Positions 6,100 to 6,265 of a stretch of 6,265 bases of DNA are shown here, piece by piece. This DNA is from Clostridia bacterium (GTDB lineage: Bacteria > Bacillota > Clostridia > Christensenellales > UBA1242). Position 1 is the first letter of the stretch, and each line of letters opens with the position of its first letter. The stretch is from contig JAFSXW010000050.1 in assembly GCA_017443885.1 (NCBI GenBank), positions 1 through 6,265 of the forward strand. The letters run 5' to 3'. A model generated the notes under the pieces. That model was not told the origin of the DNA, did no database searches, and was given only the letters and a program-made list of their open reading frames with translations. The position numbers were made by a program, and so were the translations under genes.

Positions 6100-6255
6100 T
6101 TATTTTCTGCTTGAAGCATAAGCAATCCAAATTTCAATTGCTGAAATTAATAGTTGTGGCACAATAGCAACAACTGCAAATGCACTCTTAAAGCCAATGA
6201 TTGAAAGAGCAATAATTACAACTTCAATAATTAATTCAAACAAGCAGTTTTTCAT
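6100..6255 (-). CDS. Small hydrophobic membrane protein, 51 residues, or the C-terminus of a longer one
   Basis: An ORF with two likely membrane helices (about residues 7-24 and 27-47) separated by a short GFKS turn and ending in a basic SSRK tail. Two glutamates (8 and 11) fall in or near the first helix and Glu41 in the second. I do not recognise the family. A well-placed terminator 24 nt beyond the stop supports a real transcribed gene. The start is uncertain: the ATG at 6255 has no visible Shine-Dalgarno, and the frame remains open to the window edge at 6265 without a stop, so the gene may begin outside the window. Confidence 0.6.
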   Translation of the reverse strand: MKNCLFELIIEVVIIALSIIGFKSAFAVVAIVPQLLISAIEIWIAYASSRK

Positions 6256-6265
6256 AATGTTTTTA

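Noticed and set aside
1319..6255. Possible use of TGA as a sense codon, since no gene here stops at TGA
   Set aside because: Genes are full-length with TGA read as stop, and the Trp codons checked are TGG; seven stops are too few to conclude anything.

Overview
The window is a compact, very AT-rich stretch of bacterial chromosome in which every gene I can support lies on the minus strand. Low GC, strong -35/-10 promoters, a signal-peptide protein, a membrane-tethered HtrA-type protease and mixed ATG/GTG starts all fit a Gram-positive (Bacillota-like) organism, probably an uncultured one. Nothing here fixes the genus. The seven stop codons are all TAA or TAG, and the tryptophan codons I checked are TGG. 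I saw no phage, insertion sequence, CRISPR, tRNA or rRNA.

Reading in the direction of transcription (right to left): the right edge holds a 51-residue, very hydrophobic ORF (6100-6255) ending at a strong hairpin terminator (about 6052-6075). An A/T-rich gap with a -10 element then leads into a four-gene run: trxB (thioredoxin reductase), ung (uracil-DNA glycosylase), a secreted membrane-anchored beta-rich surface protein, and a membrane-tethered trypsin/PDZ (HtrA-like) protease. The intervals inside this run are 9, 2 and 4 nt, and the ribosome-binding signals lie in or over the preceding stop codons, so it looks like one translationally coupled operon. The acyl carrier protein gene (1319-1549) follows with its own near-consensus promoter and its own terminator. 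Abutting that terminator is a near-consensus promoter for the last gene (23-1228), a 401-residue protein of no family I recognise, built from about five degenerate repeats of roughly 60 residues.

Two points deserve most attention. First, the 401-residue protein appears to be a tandem-repeat protein of small helical modules, possibly nucleic-acid binding. Second, two of the three visible promoters place the transcription start within 0-3 nt of the start codon (trxB and the 401-residue gene) with no Shine-Dalgarno, implying leaderless mRNAs, while acpP and ung carry ordinary Shine-Dalgarno sites. The surface protein and the HtrA-like protease form a tightly coupled pair of oppositely oriented membrane proteins and may act together at the cell surface; that is inference from context.
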